A stretch of 64,000 nt of DNA from NCBI GenBank assembly GCA_951828515.1, contig OX639992.1, positions 248,001 to 312,000 on the forward strand, read 5' to 3'. A program made the translations under genes and the position numbers. The notes beneath the pieces were generated by a model, which was not told the DNA's origin, did no database searches, and worked only from the letters and a program-made list of their open reading frames with translations. Shown here in pieces: positions 33,260 through 41,918 of the stretch (position 1 is its first letter; every line of letters starts with the position of its first letter). The stretch is from an uncultured Poribacteria bacterium (GTDB lineage Bacteria > Poribacteria > WGA-4E > WGA-3G).

Positions 33260-36200
33260 TTAGAAACCCATCATTGCTCGCACAAACGTTGTATTACTGG
33301 TCGTATGTTGAAACAAATGCGTGGTCCTGCGGTGTCCGGCAAGAATGACGATGTAGAAGCCGAGCCATTCGCCTCTGTTGATGGCTTGGATTTCAAAAAT
33401 ACGAGTTCGGACGTCAGAGCGGTATAGGTTTGGAACGTTAGTGTCAGATGAGAAAGTTTGCAGGTAGTTCTTGAAGTGTTTATCCCGATTCGTAAACTTC
33501 CGGTACTGGAATCCTCCAAGGATATTTAATTTCTGTGTAAACTGATAATCGAGACGGACACCGAGAATATCCTCTCGACTTCGACGATTGAATCGCAAAT
33601 ATTCAACAGGTTGAGCGTCGGTAGGGAGAAACAGGTCTGCGTTGAGCGTTTTTGGAATTTCCTCGGCACTTCGGTCAAAAGCACGGTCCCAGACGTATTT
33701 AACCATAGGTGTTAACGTTAAGTCTTCAAGAATTTTGTTGACCAAAGGGAGATCTGCAAGTGGAATCTCGTATTTCGCCTTCAGAATAGTGAGCTGATTA
33801 CGGATGTTCCGTTCAGGATAACGGCGTTTTTTCCAATTCGCGTCGTCATAGATTAAACCGGTATCAGTTGAGTCAAGCGCGTTAAGTCCATGATCAGGAT
33901 AGAACGGGTATGCACGCCCTCCTACGCCAAGCCGGACCTGCTTAATTGGCACCATAAAGTCAACGCGTTCATCGGGTTCAAAGTTCTCCGATATCGGGTC
34001 GTATTCAACATCCCTGAAAAGTGCCTTCTCCTTATCTTGTTCAAACTGTTTTTGCATGAGAATCAGGAATTTGGCTTCAATTGTCAAGTTTCGCACGGCG
34101 GTATAGAGGCATTGGAGCGTTGTTGTATTTGATCGTGCGTTGTAAAAATCGAGTTCGTCATTAATGTGAATCAGCTCCAATTCTCCAACGGGCAAGGCAA
34201 TTGCGTAATCCGGAATATCATCTTGCGCTCGGACGAATCGGTTTTGGAAGTGAAAACTTCCAAAATCAGGGATACTGCGTTTATAGGTGACATGTATGTA
34301 TTTCGAGTTATTTTTTCGTCGACTTGAAATTTCGCTCTCGTTTAACCAACCCACTTGAATAACGAGGTTATCAAGCAGTCTATATTCTGCTTTGAGGTGA
34401 TATCCTTGCCGGTCTATTCCGTATTCGTATTCTGGTTCAAAGTCATCCTCAATCGGATCGACAATACCGTTATTATTCAGATCGACAATATTGGTAAATA
34501 CAGGTGGATCGGCTTGAAAAATAAGAAAATCTTCTTGAAAGTCTAATATCCCATTCTGATCTCGATCATCAGCACGTGGAATTACGCCATCAAAGTCGGT
34601 GACATCGGGCCAGTCATCGCCATCATCGTCATCTTCAATCAGTGTATAATTGGTTGCGTCCCACGGAATTTGTTCCCCCGCAATCTGTTCTTCCAAGGGT
34701 CTATTGGGTCCACCGCGTTCAAGCGTGTAAATTTCACCTCGGTTCGGATGCGCGCCAAAATTCAGATAGTTGGTCGTGTAGCCTGGGTCAATATGAAACA
34801 AGACTGCCTCTAAGTGGAGTTTGCCAAAGCGAGACTTAAGTTGGACGAACCAAGCGGTTTCTCTACCGAGTTTTCCGTTGCCATTTTCATCTGTCCCGTC
34901 CCCTCCTAAAAAAGCCTCAAAACGTTCACCTTCGGTTTCCGAATATGTCGGGATGCCGTTTTTGTCTACTGGGAGTCGGCTCCTGAAATCAATAGCAACA
35001 CCAGTTTCTTCTTCGCCATCTGGACCTTGAATAATCGTTTTGATTCGACTAAACCCTATTTTATCTTTCGGAATGGTCGGATACTGTTTGTATTTACCAT
35101 TAATTGAATAGTGTGCCCTGATGAAAACATTGCTGATAGTTCCTTCAAGATCGAGTCCGTAAAGAGTTGCGGCGCGGGCGGCACCATAGCGGTATCGGAC
35201 TTTTCGAGGTCTCCCTTCACCTTTCCATTGCGTGGGGTTGTCTACAAGTTTTTTCCTGTTGTTAATGTAATCTGGAGATTGACCGTAATTTCCCGGTGCC
35301 TCAATTATGTCGCGATACGGCATCTGAATGCGACCATCCGTTGTTTTAATCCATTCTTGTAGGTCGGGGCTCTCCTCTGCCCTGTTTGCTTCACTAAAGC
35401 CGATAACCGCAATATTATAATCGCCGGCAACAACCATGTCAAATACGACGGATTTGACTGTTCGCGGGTCAATGTTAATCTTGTCATCCATGAGAATAAG
35501 ATCATATTTCATTTTATTGAAACCGGTGACAATTTTCCACTTCCCGTCAACGGAATCTCGGATTTCGGAGGGACCTCCGCTGTGATCAACCGGAATGAGT
35601 TCATCAGCGAAAATATGAAATTGGTACGTCATTTCGGGTAGCAGTTCGGGTTCAATGCCTTCCGCGATAGCGGCGGGAGGTAATTTTATAAGTGCCTGTG
35701 TCACGATCGTAATTTTCATTCTTTTGAAAGCGGCACCGACGCCCTCTTGGATATGATTGCTGTGTAATTCCGGATCATAGGAGCGAAAATCTGTGAATGC
35801 GCTCGTGTGATTATCCTCAGGCGAGTCATCACGGAAAACAACGGATATTGTTTCAGGGGGTGTATTGGCAACGGTTCCCATGAATGAGTTTACGAGGCGT
35901 TCGGGATGTTCTTTATGCAAATTTACGTAAGTAAATCCGATGCGGAAAAACTCTCCGAAAAGTCCCTGTCCTCGAAAACCGACGAGCCGTGCGTTTTCAA
36001 TGTTCCTGACCCCCGACGACGCGTTCAACCCGTTTCGACGCCCAAGATCCTGTGCGAGTGCTCCAGCATCTGCAGCGTCTGTTATTTTAATAGGATTAGA
36101 AATACGTGAGTGGATGAAGCTAAAAAGATGGTGCTCCTGTGCGAAAGAGATATCCCACCGAAGCCCATCAAACTCCGTTTTGTATAGAATATATCGGTTT

Positions 36201-36613
36201 GGAAACAAGGTAGCGGGTTTGAGTCGTAGGTGATCACCAATCATAAACTCGGTATGTCTACCGAGGAAGCTTTCTTCCGCTATGATTGTCCGATCGAGTT
36301 GCGATGTGAAGCGAAGGCTATCCAATTGACCACCCCAGCCAACAATTAATTTGCCGTTCTGATCAAATTCTTTCTGATCGGTGTATTTATTGAGTTCGCT
36401 GCCTTCCACGATTTCTGCGCCATAAAGATCATAGAAGACCTGCGGTTCTTCTTCCAATTGGAATCTGCTTGAGAATTTCGCTTCCCCACCAATTGCTGGT
36501 AGGAGCGGTTGATGTGGTCCGAGACTGTCCGCGCCACAACCATAGAACACAGACGTACTCAGGATGCAAGTCCCTACAAGCATAAAATTAATCGCTCGTT
36601 TTAACGTGTTCAT
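33260..36613 (-). CDS. Large probable outer-membrane protein with Ca2+-type loops
   Basis: A 1117-residue protein with a signal segment (FMLVGTCILSTSVFYGC; Cys at ~26 may be a lipid site). The N-terminal third is a globular region (FSSRFQLEEEPQVFYDLYGAEIV...). Around residue ~660 there are Asp/Asn-rich loops of Ca2+ type: DRDQNGILDFQED and DLNNNGIVDPIED. The rest alternates aromatic and polar residues as in beta-barrels (GYHLKAEYRLLDNLVIQVGWL, KYIHVTYKRSIPDFGSFHFQNRFV, VRLGVGGRAYPFYPD) and ends AMMGF, with the terminal Phe typical of barrels. No named family was recognised. It may be a porin- or transporter-like barrel. Confidence 0.65.
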   Translation of the reverse strand: MNTLKRAINFMLVGTCILSTSVFYGCGADSLGPHQPLLPAIGGEAKFSSRFQLEEEPQVFYDLYGAEIVEGSELNKYTDQKEFDQNGKLIVGWGGQLDSLRFTSQLDRTIIAEESFLGRHTEFMIGDHLRLKPATLFPNRYILYKTEFDGLRWDISFAQEHHLFSFIHSRISNPIKITDAADAGALAQDLGRRNGLNASSGVRNIENARLVGFRGQGLFGEFFRIGFTYVNLHKEHPERLVNSFMGTVANTPPETISVVFRDDSPEDNHTSAFTDFRSYDPELHSNHIQEGVGAAFKRMKITIVTQALIKLPPAAIAEGIEPELLPEMTYQFHIFADELIPVDHSGGPSEIRDSVDGKWKIVTGFNKMKYDLILMDDKINIDPRTVKSVVFDMVVAGDYNIAVIGFSEANRAEESPDLQEWIKTTDGRIQMPYRDIIEAPGNYGQSPDYINNRKKLVDNPTQWKGEGRPRKVRYRYGAARAATLYGLDLEGTISNVFIRAHYSINGKYKQYPTIPKDKIGFSRIKTIIQGPDGEEETGVAIDFRSRLPVDKNGIPTYSETEGERFEAFLGGDGTDENGNGKLGRETAWFVQLKSRFGKLHLEAVLFHIDPGYTTNYLNFGAHPNRGEIYTLERGGPNRPLEEQIAGEQIPWDATNYTLIEDDDDGDDWPDVTDFDGVIPRADDRDQNGILDFQEDFLIFQADPPVFTNIVDLNNNGIVDPIEDDFEPEYEYGIDRQGYHLKAEYRLLDNLVIQVGWLNESEISSRRKNNSKYIHVTYKRSIPDFGSFHFQNRFVRAQDDIPDYAIALPVGELELIHINDELDFYNARSNTTTLQCLYTAVRNLTIEAKFLILMQKQFEQDKEKALFRDVEYDPISENFEPDERVDFMVPIKQVRLGVGGRAYPFYPDHGLNALDSTDTGLIYDDANWKKRRYPERNIRNQLTILKAKYEIPLADLPLVNKILEDLTLTPMVKYVWDRAFDRSAEEIPKTLNADLFLPTDAQPVEYLRFNRRSREDILGVRLDYQFTQKLNILGGFQYRKFTNRDKHFKNYLQTFSSDTNVPNLYRSDVRTRIFEIQAINRGEWLGFYIVILAGHRRTTHLFQHTTSNTTFVRAMMGF

Positions 36614-36950
36614 TTGCTTGTGTTCCTCCTTACGGATAGATTAACTGAAAGTGTTCAAAATTGTGCGCTGAACACAATCGTTAATCTTCTACCAATCAAA
36701 CAAACGCAGTTGCGATCACGGTCTAACACAAATTCGGTGGAGGTTGCCGTAAGAAGTTGCAAATTCCGTGCCAATCTGAAGAATGCGACACTGGTGAGAT
36801 TCTTAGCGAAATGTCCAAAAGCACTGCACAAAATAGGGCATACCTTGGACCGAATAGCACAAAAATGGGCAGGGATGATGTTGAAGGGAACCTATTTGGA
36901 ACGCAATTTTTGCTTATGAGTCAAGAGGTTTGAGACACCATCAAATCGTC
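36614..36950. other. Intergenic region upstream of the 1117-aa gene
   Basis: Contains an inverted repeat GTGTTCA (36651-36657) and TGAACAC (36669-36675) with an 11-base gap, about 40 bases before the start codon, which could be an operator. Nothing else was recognised, and no gene is supported. Confidence 0.35.
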
Positions 36951-39143
36951 TCATTTCCGAATAAGCAGTTTACGGGTTGCGGAGAAGTCGCCAGCGTGAA
37001 TCGTGTAGAGATAGACACCGCTACTCACGGGTTCTCCTGTCTGGTTGCGTCCGTTCCAATAGACCGCCTGTGCCTGTGAGGAATAGTCGCCTGCGGGCAT
37101 GATCCCCGGCGATAAGCGGCGCACTAATTGACCTGTCGGACTATAAATCTGGATTGTGACGTGGCTTTCGGCTGCGAGCCGAAAAGGGATCCACGTTTCT
37201 GGGTTGAAAGGATTGGGAAAGTTTTGTAGCAGCGCGTTCCTTTTGATAGCACTCCATTGCGCCAACTGTCGCGCCTGCGGCTCAACAGCGGCGGATTTTG
37301 GAACGTTCACTATATCCCGGGTTCGGTAAATTTCCAATTGACCGCTATTTTCGTTGTGGAGGAGCAGAAATTCACCTTTCCCTGCAAATCGTAAATCTGA
37401 CCCTGGTATAACTGCTAAGAGTTGTCCTGTTTGGGTATCATAAAATCGTTGTTTATCAGGTGTTGTCTGCACAGGCCAACGAACGGCAACCATGCGACCA
37501 GTGGGATGAAATTGAATGTCGGAAAAGCGGCGTATCAATTGAAACGGTATCGGCTTCGGAATCTGGCTGAGTTCCCTGTCGCTCGCCATATCAAAAACCT
37601 CCAAAGCCTCTTGGCTGTCCCGTACTTGCAAGAAATTGTTTCGCCCGAACAGGAGTGGGCCGATCGAATTGACGCTGCGAACCCGCTTTCCTGTTTGAAT
37701 GTCCCAGAACCCGATGAAATCATCTGCGGGCGGGAGGTTTTCACGGTTGGGTGCGACCAATACAATCTGCCGTTCATCAGGCGTAAACAGCAAAAGCGAG
37801 AACCGCGACCAGCCGGTGTCAATCAAATTCACCTGTCTTCCGGTTTCCACCTCCCAGATAAACGTGCCGCGGTAGGTATTTGAGGCGAGAAATTTCCCAG
37901 AAGGCGAAAAATTCACAGCCTGTGTCCCTAAATAGCCCTGAATTTGAAAGACGTGGCGCGGCTCCATTAACGCCGCGTCCCAGATCTGATTTGTTGCCTC
38001 AACATCAATGGCAACCGACCGTCCATCTGGACTCGGGACGACTTCATAAAGCGGCGAATGAAACTCAACCGTTTTCAACAGGGCACCGGTGCGGGGGTCC
38101 CAGAAATGGAGTATGTTGGTACCGAAACCTGTCACCAAGCGATTTATCTTCGGTAGATAAGCCACCCGCGTGGATGTCTGTGCCCAGCCAAAAAGCGTCT
38201 TTAGGCGCGATAGCGTCTTAACGTCCCAGATGCTAATCCGGTAGCCATCGATCTGGCTTGCAAACTGATCACCATCGGGGTGAAAAGTCAGGCGTTCAAC
38301 CCATCCCATTCCATGGGACTCCGATGGCTTATCAGCAACGGACTGGCTATCCCACCACCCCGTCGGGATGTGGAGTCGCTGAAGCATAGCGCCGCTTGTG
38401 CCGAGGAAAAAGTAGGTGCTATCCGATGAGAAACCGAAGTCGAGAGCAGCATAGGAAGATTCCCGTAAGGCACCTGTGGCGGTTTCAAAGAGATAAACAT
38501 CTGCGTGTTCCAATAGAACACCGAGAAATGCACCATTAGGACTGAACCGGAGCTTTTTCGGATGTCGCAAAACCGTAGGGAATCGCCGTTGAATCTGCCC
38601 AGTGTCCACATCCCAGAATGTCACGGGGCCTTCTTGATGACCACTGACAAGAATCGGGAGATTTGGGTGAAACTCGATTGCTGTGATCGGCTCTCCATTG
38701 GTCAATTCCATAACTACTCGCTTTTCTCTGAGATGCCATAGGTAGACAGTATCACCAACGGCGTAGGCGAGATGCATGCCGTCGGGTGAAAATGTGACGT
38801 GCCCCGTTTTCACAGGAATCGTAGCCCGCAGTCGGGGAGGGGCAACGTCCCAGAGTTGAATATTTGTGCTACCTCCGAAAATTGCCAGTTTCGAGCTATC
38901 TGGTGAAAACCGGAGATGTGCTCCCTTAACCGTGTCGATGCGATGCACCGGAACGAAGGTCTCCGCATCTAACAATTCAACCCAATATGAAATGGACAAC
39001 GTTGCCAAAAAACGGCCATCGGGTGTATAGGCGATGTCATCCAGATACGGCTTTCCGATGGTCAGTATCGGTTCTGCGGCATTGAGTGGACTCACCGAAA
39101 GAGATAGAATCGTTAGTAAGAGTATGCTGGTGTGTCGGATCAT
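36951..39143 (-). CDS. Secreted WD40-repeat protein with C-terminal FlgD-like tail
   Basis: A 730-residue protein with a signal peptide (SILLLTILSLSVSPLNA). The body is a series of WD40/YVTN-like blades: YTPDGRFLATLS, FSPDSSKLAIFG, FSPDGMHLAYAV, FHPNLPILVSGHQEGPVTFWD, FSPSGKFLASNT and FHPTGRMVAVRW. The last ~90 residues form the tail NFPNPFNPETWIPFRL...YSPTGQLVRRLSPGIM...YWNGRNQTGEPVSSGVYLYTI, as in the LRR protein at 12387. The start at 39143 (MIRHTS) is chosen because the signal peptide begins there and GGAG is 8 bases upstream. Probably surface exposed; ligand unknown. Confidence 0.85.
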   Translation of the reverse strand: MIRHTSILLLTILSLSVSPLNAAEPILTIGKPYLDDIAYTPDGRFLATLSISYWVELLDAETFVPVHRIDTVKGAHLRFSPDSSKLAIFGGSTNIQLWDVAPPRLRATIPVKTGHVTFSPDGMHLAYAVGDTVYLWHLREKRVVMELTNGEPITAIEFHPNLPILVSGHQEGPVTFWDVDTGQIQRRFPTVLRHPKKLRFSPNGAFLGVLLEHADVYLFETATGALRESSYAALDFGFSSDSTYFFLGTSGAMLQRLHIPTGWWDSQSVADKPSESHGMGWVERLTFHPDGDQFASQIDGYRISIWDVKTLSRLKTLFGWAQTSTRVAYLPKINRLVTGFGTNILHFWDPRTGALLKTVEFHSPLYEVVPSPDGRSVAIDVEATNQIWDAALMEPRHVFQIQGYLGTQAVNFSPSGKFLASNTYRGTFIWEVETGRQVNLIDTGWSRFSLLLFTPDERQIVLVAPNRENLPPADDFIGFWDIQTGKRVRSVNSIGPLLFGRNNFLQVRDSQEALEVFDMASDRELSQIPKPIPFQLIRRFSDIQFHPTGRMVAVRWPVQTTPDKQRFYDTQTGQLLAVIPGSDLRFAGKGEFLLLHNENSGQLEIYRTRDIVNVPKSAAVEPQARQLAQWSAIKRNALLQNFPNPFNPETWIPFRLAAESHVTIQIYSPTGQLVRRLSPGIMPAGDYSSQAQAVYWNGRNQTGEPVSSGVYLYTIHAGDFSATRKLLIRK

Positions 39144-39270
39144 CAGAACGTCTCCATTCATGGTCACGCTTCGATTTTCAGCGTAGCGGTTCGCCGTCGC
39201 GCAATTCATTGGGTCTCAGAGGAAACCTGTCTCAATAACGGACACGCTTTCCAGTCCGAGGGATTGTAAT

Positions 39271-40062
39271 CTATGGGAGCGTCTGCTTCATTGCCCCCCA
39301 TGTGGTTGTGAGTTTTCCTTCTGCTTCAACTGCCCAAACACCGCTCCTCCAGAGGTCATATTCGTTTCCGGACGCATCTTTGAAAAAGTTGATACCCGGT
39401 GCTTCATCGAAATGCCACAGTGAAATGGTATGTTCATCGACCTTGAATTTTCCTTCTGGGACCTCCCATTTGGGTCCGACGTATCGCACGACATTGGAAA
39501 TTCGGACTTCATCGATATATCCACGTACTTTCACATTATCCCCGACGAAATGGCTCCGATCTGGATCTTGGGGGATGATACCACCAATACGAAGGGGCCT
39601 ATTTGATTTGATGAGGTGCCCTCGCGGACAGCACCAATTGCCGCCCTCACCGTTGAGTCCCATTCCTGCGGATGCATCGTAAATAGCTGTGATGTGTACC
39701 CACTTCTTTACAGGTAAATCGAAGCCTCCAATCGTCAATGACCCCGCTGCCCCCTCGGCATATCCCCATGCGCCCAATGAAGCATTAGAGCCGTGAACCA
39801 CCAAATTGAATCGTCCTTCCTGACCAATGATTGACCAGAAAGTACTGGGTGCAGGCAACTCTTCATAATAGACCCACGCTTCGGCAGTCAATCCCTCAAA
39901 CTGATCATCGGGAAACCACGCCTCGGTGGTTGCGACAAAATCGTGGGTTTCATCCAGTCTCAACATACCACCGCCTGCGGGTGAACGTGGCGGTAATGCT
40001 GTAGCAATCAGTGGAATTAATGTTATTAAAAAGAGAGATGTAAGGATGTGACGGTATATCAT
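39271..40062 (-). CDS. Secreted LamG-domain protein with GKLxTxWG tail
   Basis: A 263-residue protein with a signal peptide (ILTSLFLITLIPLIATA). One LamG-like domain is present: FEGLTAEAWVYYEELP, WSIIGQEGRFNLVVHG, PVKKWVHITAIYDAS, VRGYIDEVRISNVVRYVGP and HTISLWHFDEAPG. It ends EAEGKLTTTWGAMKQTLP, the recurring tail. AAAGGAG lies 7 bases before the ATG and overlaps the end of the lipoprotein gene, 2 bases away, so the two are co-transcribed and probably coupled. Confidence 0.85.
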   Translation of the reverse strand: MIYRHILTSLFLITLIPLIATALPPRSPAGGGMLRLDETHDFVATTEAWFPDDQFEGLTAEAWVYYEELPAPSTFWSIIGQEGRFNLVVHGSNASLGAWGYAEGAAGSLTIGGFDLPVKKWVHITAIYDASAGMGLNGEGGNWCCPRGHLIKSNRPLRIGGIIPQDPDRSHFVGDNVKVRGYIDEVRISNVVRYVGPKWEVPEGKFKVDEHTISLWHFDEAPGINFFKDASGNEYDLWRSGVWAVEAEGKLTTTWGAMKQTLP

Positions 40063-40064
40063 TT

Positions 40065-40457
40065 TTAATCTCCTTTATCAGCAACCGTGTAAAATTGAAC
40101 CTTCTCAATGCGACCGGCTCCGGTCATTGCGTGTTTTATAATTTTGACAGCATCTGTCTTGGCGATAAGTGGGACTTCAAAAGGGAACTGAATTCCGCCC
40201 GGTACTTTCTTAGCGGGTGCCCATCGATTTCTCTTATCACGCACGTGAATTTCGATGTTCCGGATTTTGCCAGAGCCAAGAAGCACAATTTTCCGAATGT
40301 TTGCTCTTTCTGGAAGCGAATAGATTTCTCCGTGGAAAGTCATCTTTTCTTCTACGTCGCGATCAATTAAAACATACTCCTGTTCCGTTAGAAGTGCGGC
40401 ACAACCCATCTGGGATAAACATGCCAGTATGAAAAGCGAGCATTTCCATTTCTTCAT
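40065..40457 (-). CDS. Small lipoprotein of unknown function
   Basis: A 130-residue protein with a lipobox (LACLSQMG-C, lipid Cys near 19). The mature part (DVEEKMTFHGEIYSLPERANIRKIVLLGSGKIRNIEIHVRDKRNRWAP) looks like a small beta-sandwich, similar in feel to discoidin-like domains. Start 40457 is favoured over an ATG 17 codons earlier because AAGGAG lies 7 bases upstream and the signal begins there. It is the first gene of an operon with the LamG protein at 39271; the two may work together at the surface. Confidence 0.7.
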   Translation of the reverse strand: MKKWKCSLFILACLSQMGCAALLTEQEYVLIDRDVEEKMTFHGEIYSLPERANIRKIVLLGSGKIRNIEIHVRDKRNRWAPAKKVPGGIQFPFEVPLIAKTDAVKIIKHAMTGAGRIEKVQFYTVADKGD

Positions 40458-40493
40458 GATCGTTCTCCTTACACACGGTTCGGATTGATAGGT

Positions 40494-40540
40494 GGAGCGA
40501 TGCAGCAATTGAGATATGGGAAAACCTATTGCATCGCTCC
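40494..40540. repeat. Long perfect inverted repeat upstream of the lipoprotein gene
   Basis: GGAGCGATGCA (40494-40504) and TGCATCGCTCC (40530-40540) are perfect 11-base inverted arms with a 25-base loop that contains GGGAAAACC. It lies ~37 bases before the lipoprotein start codon, so it may be in the leader or promoter. Confidence 0.6.
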
Positions 40541-40733
40541 GTATTTTCCAAGGAGGTAGGCTCTCCCGATTGGTTCACAGTATTAAAAGCATGAGCAATT
40601 CTCATGCCAAAGGAAATTCAGATGAAAAATCGGGTGAAAAGGTAGTTTTCTCGCCACGCTACCAGCAAGAATATATTTAAGTGTTCAATTTATGGACAGT
40701 TTTGTTCAAAACTGAGGAAGGTACTGCGGTGGG

Positions 40734-40757
40734 AAACCCAGTTAACATTCTGGGTTT
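40734..40757. terminator. Hairpin with T-rich flank
   Basis: AAACCCAG (40734-40741) and CTGGGTTT (40750-40757) form a perfect 8-bp stem with an 8-base loop, followed by a T on the plus strand. It lies in the ~475-base gap 40458-40933, between the end of the PD40 gene and the start of the lipoprotein gene, which holds no supported gene. On the minus strand it lies downstream of the PD40 gene and could end that transcript. Confidence 0.4.
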
Positions 40758-40933
40758 TATAAGGCTATTCGTAATAGGACTTACACATTTCCTCAAAGTC
40801 CCCTGATAAGAGCGGATATAGGGGTTGAGGATTGAGAGAGAAAAATAAAACGAAACACTCTCACCGTAAGGAATTTACAGCAAAGTATTTCGTTTCTCTG
40901 TTCAACCGCACAAACTGGGGCATTCTTTAGATT

Positions 40934-41893
40934 CTATTGCACGAAATGGGGCGTATTTCGCTTAAGCATTCCCCAGATTACCATCTGCGTGTTCTCGCTT
41001 GGTGAAACACCAAACGCTGAAGGTATCCATGCAGGGGAAAATTCCAGTCCAGGATCTTGTGTCAGTTTTCGGAGACCACCCCCGGCTGTGCGAATTAGAT
41101 AGATGTCTTTGTTTCCGTCTTGAACGGATACGTAGGCGATCCACTGACCGTCAGGCGATCCAGCGGGTTCTTCACAAATTTGTCCGGCATCCGTCAATTT
41201 TTTCGGATTTTCTCCATCAACATCCACGGCAAACAGTGTCGGCACTTTTACGCCGCCGAGCTTCTCGCTGGAAAAATAAATTTGTTTTCCGTTGGCAGCC
41301 CAAGTGGGACCTGTTGCTGAAACTTGTGTGAGTGCTCTCTGTTTTTCACCATCAGCGTTCATGACATGGATACCCCCAATGCCGTCCAGCGTGGAACGAA
41401 ACGCGATCCACTCCCCGTCTGGTGACCATGCAGGCGTTGAATTGTGTCCGCCTTTATTTGTGAGTCTCTGAACTTTCTTGCCGTTCACGTCCATTAGGTA
41501 GATGTCAGTGTCGGCGGCATGGTCGCGCGCTTGGTTGGATGCGAACGCGATCCATTTGCCATCCGGTGACCATGCCGGATTGATATCGGTAGCGCGATGG
41601 TTTGTCAGCCGCCGAGATTCCTTCGCATTTATATCCATGACGTAAATCTCTGGATTCCCATCCCTGTTTGAAACGTAGGCGAAAGCGCGACCGTCTGGAG
41701 CCCACGTCGGCGAGAAGTCGTCTGATGGATGATCGGTTAAGTTGGCGAGATTCTCACCGTTTATATCTATCATATAGATGTCAAGGTTTCCTGTCCTATT
41801 GGAGGTGAAAGAAACCCTACTGCTACCCCAAACGTTCATTATCAACAGACTGCTCTCAAACAGTAAAACTGACAAAATTAATATTCGTCTCAT
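40934..41893 (-). CDS. Secreted PD40/TolB-type beta-propeller with WG tail
   Basis: A 319-residue protein with a signal peptide (ILILSVLLFESSLLIMNVWGS). Six-bladed TolB/PD40 repeats are clear: FTSNRTGNLDIYMIDINGEN, WAPDGRAFAYVSNRDGNPEIYVMD, WSPDGKWIAFASNQ, WSPDGEWIAFRST and SPDGQWIAYVSVQDGNKDIYL. It ends MVIWGMLKRNTPHFVQ, a variant of the W-G tail found on LamG proteins. The start may be ATG 41893 or the TTG at 41896 (AGGAG fits the TTG slightly better). It lies 22 bases after the Ycf48-like gene on the same strand. Confidence 0.85.
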   Translation of the reverse strand: MRRILILSVLLFESSLLIMNVWGSSRVSFTSNRTGNLDIYMIDINGENLANLTDHPSDDFSPTWAPDGRAFAYVSNRDGNPEIYVMDINAKESRRLTNHRATDINPAWSPDGKWIAFASNQARDHAADTDIYLMDVNGKKVQRLTNKGGHNSTPAWSPDGEWIAFRSTLDGIGGIHVMNADGEKQRALTQVSATGPTWAANGKQIYFSSEKLGGVKVPTLFAVDVDGENPKKLTDAGQICEEPAGSPDGQWIAYVSVQDGNKDIYLIRTAGGGLRKLTQDPGLEFSPAWIPSAFGVSPSENTQMVIWGMLKRNTPHFVQ

Positions 41894-41918
41894 CAATAAA
41901 ACTTCTCCTGAATCGAAT

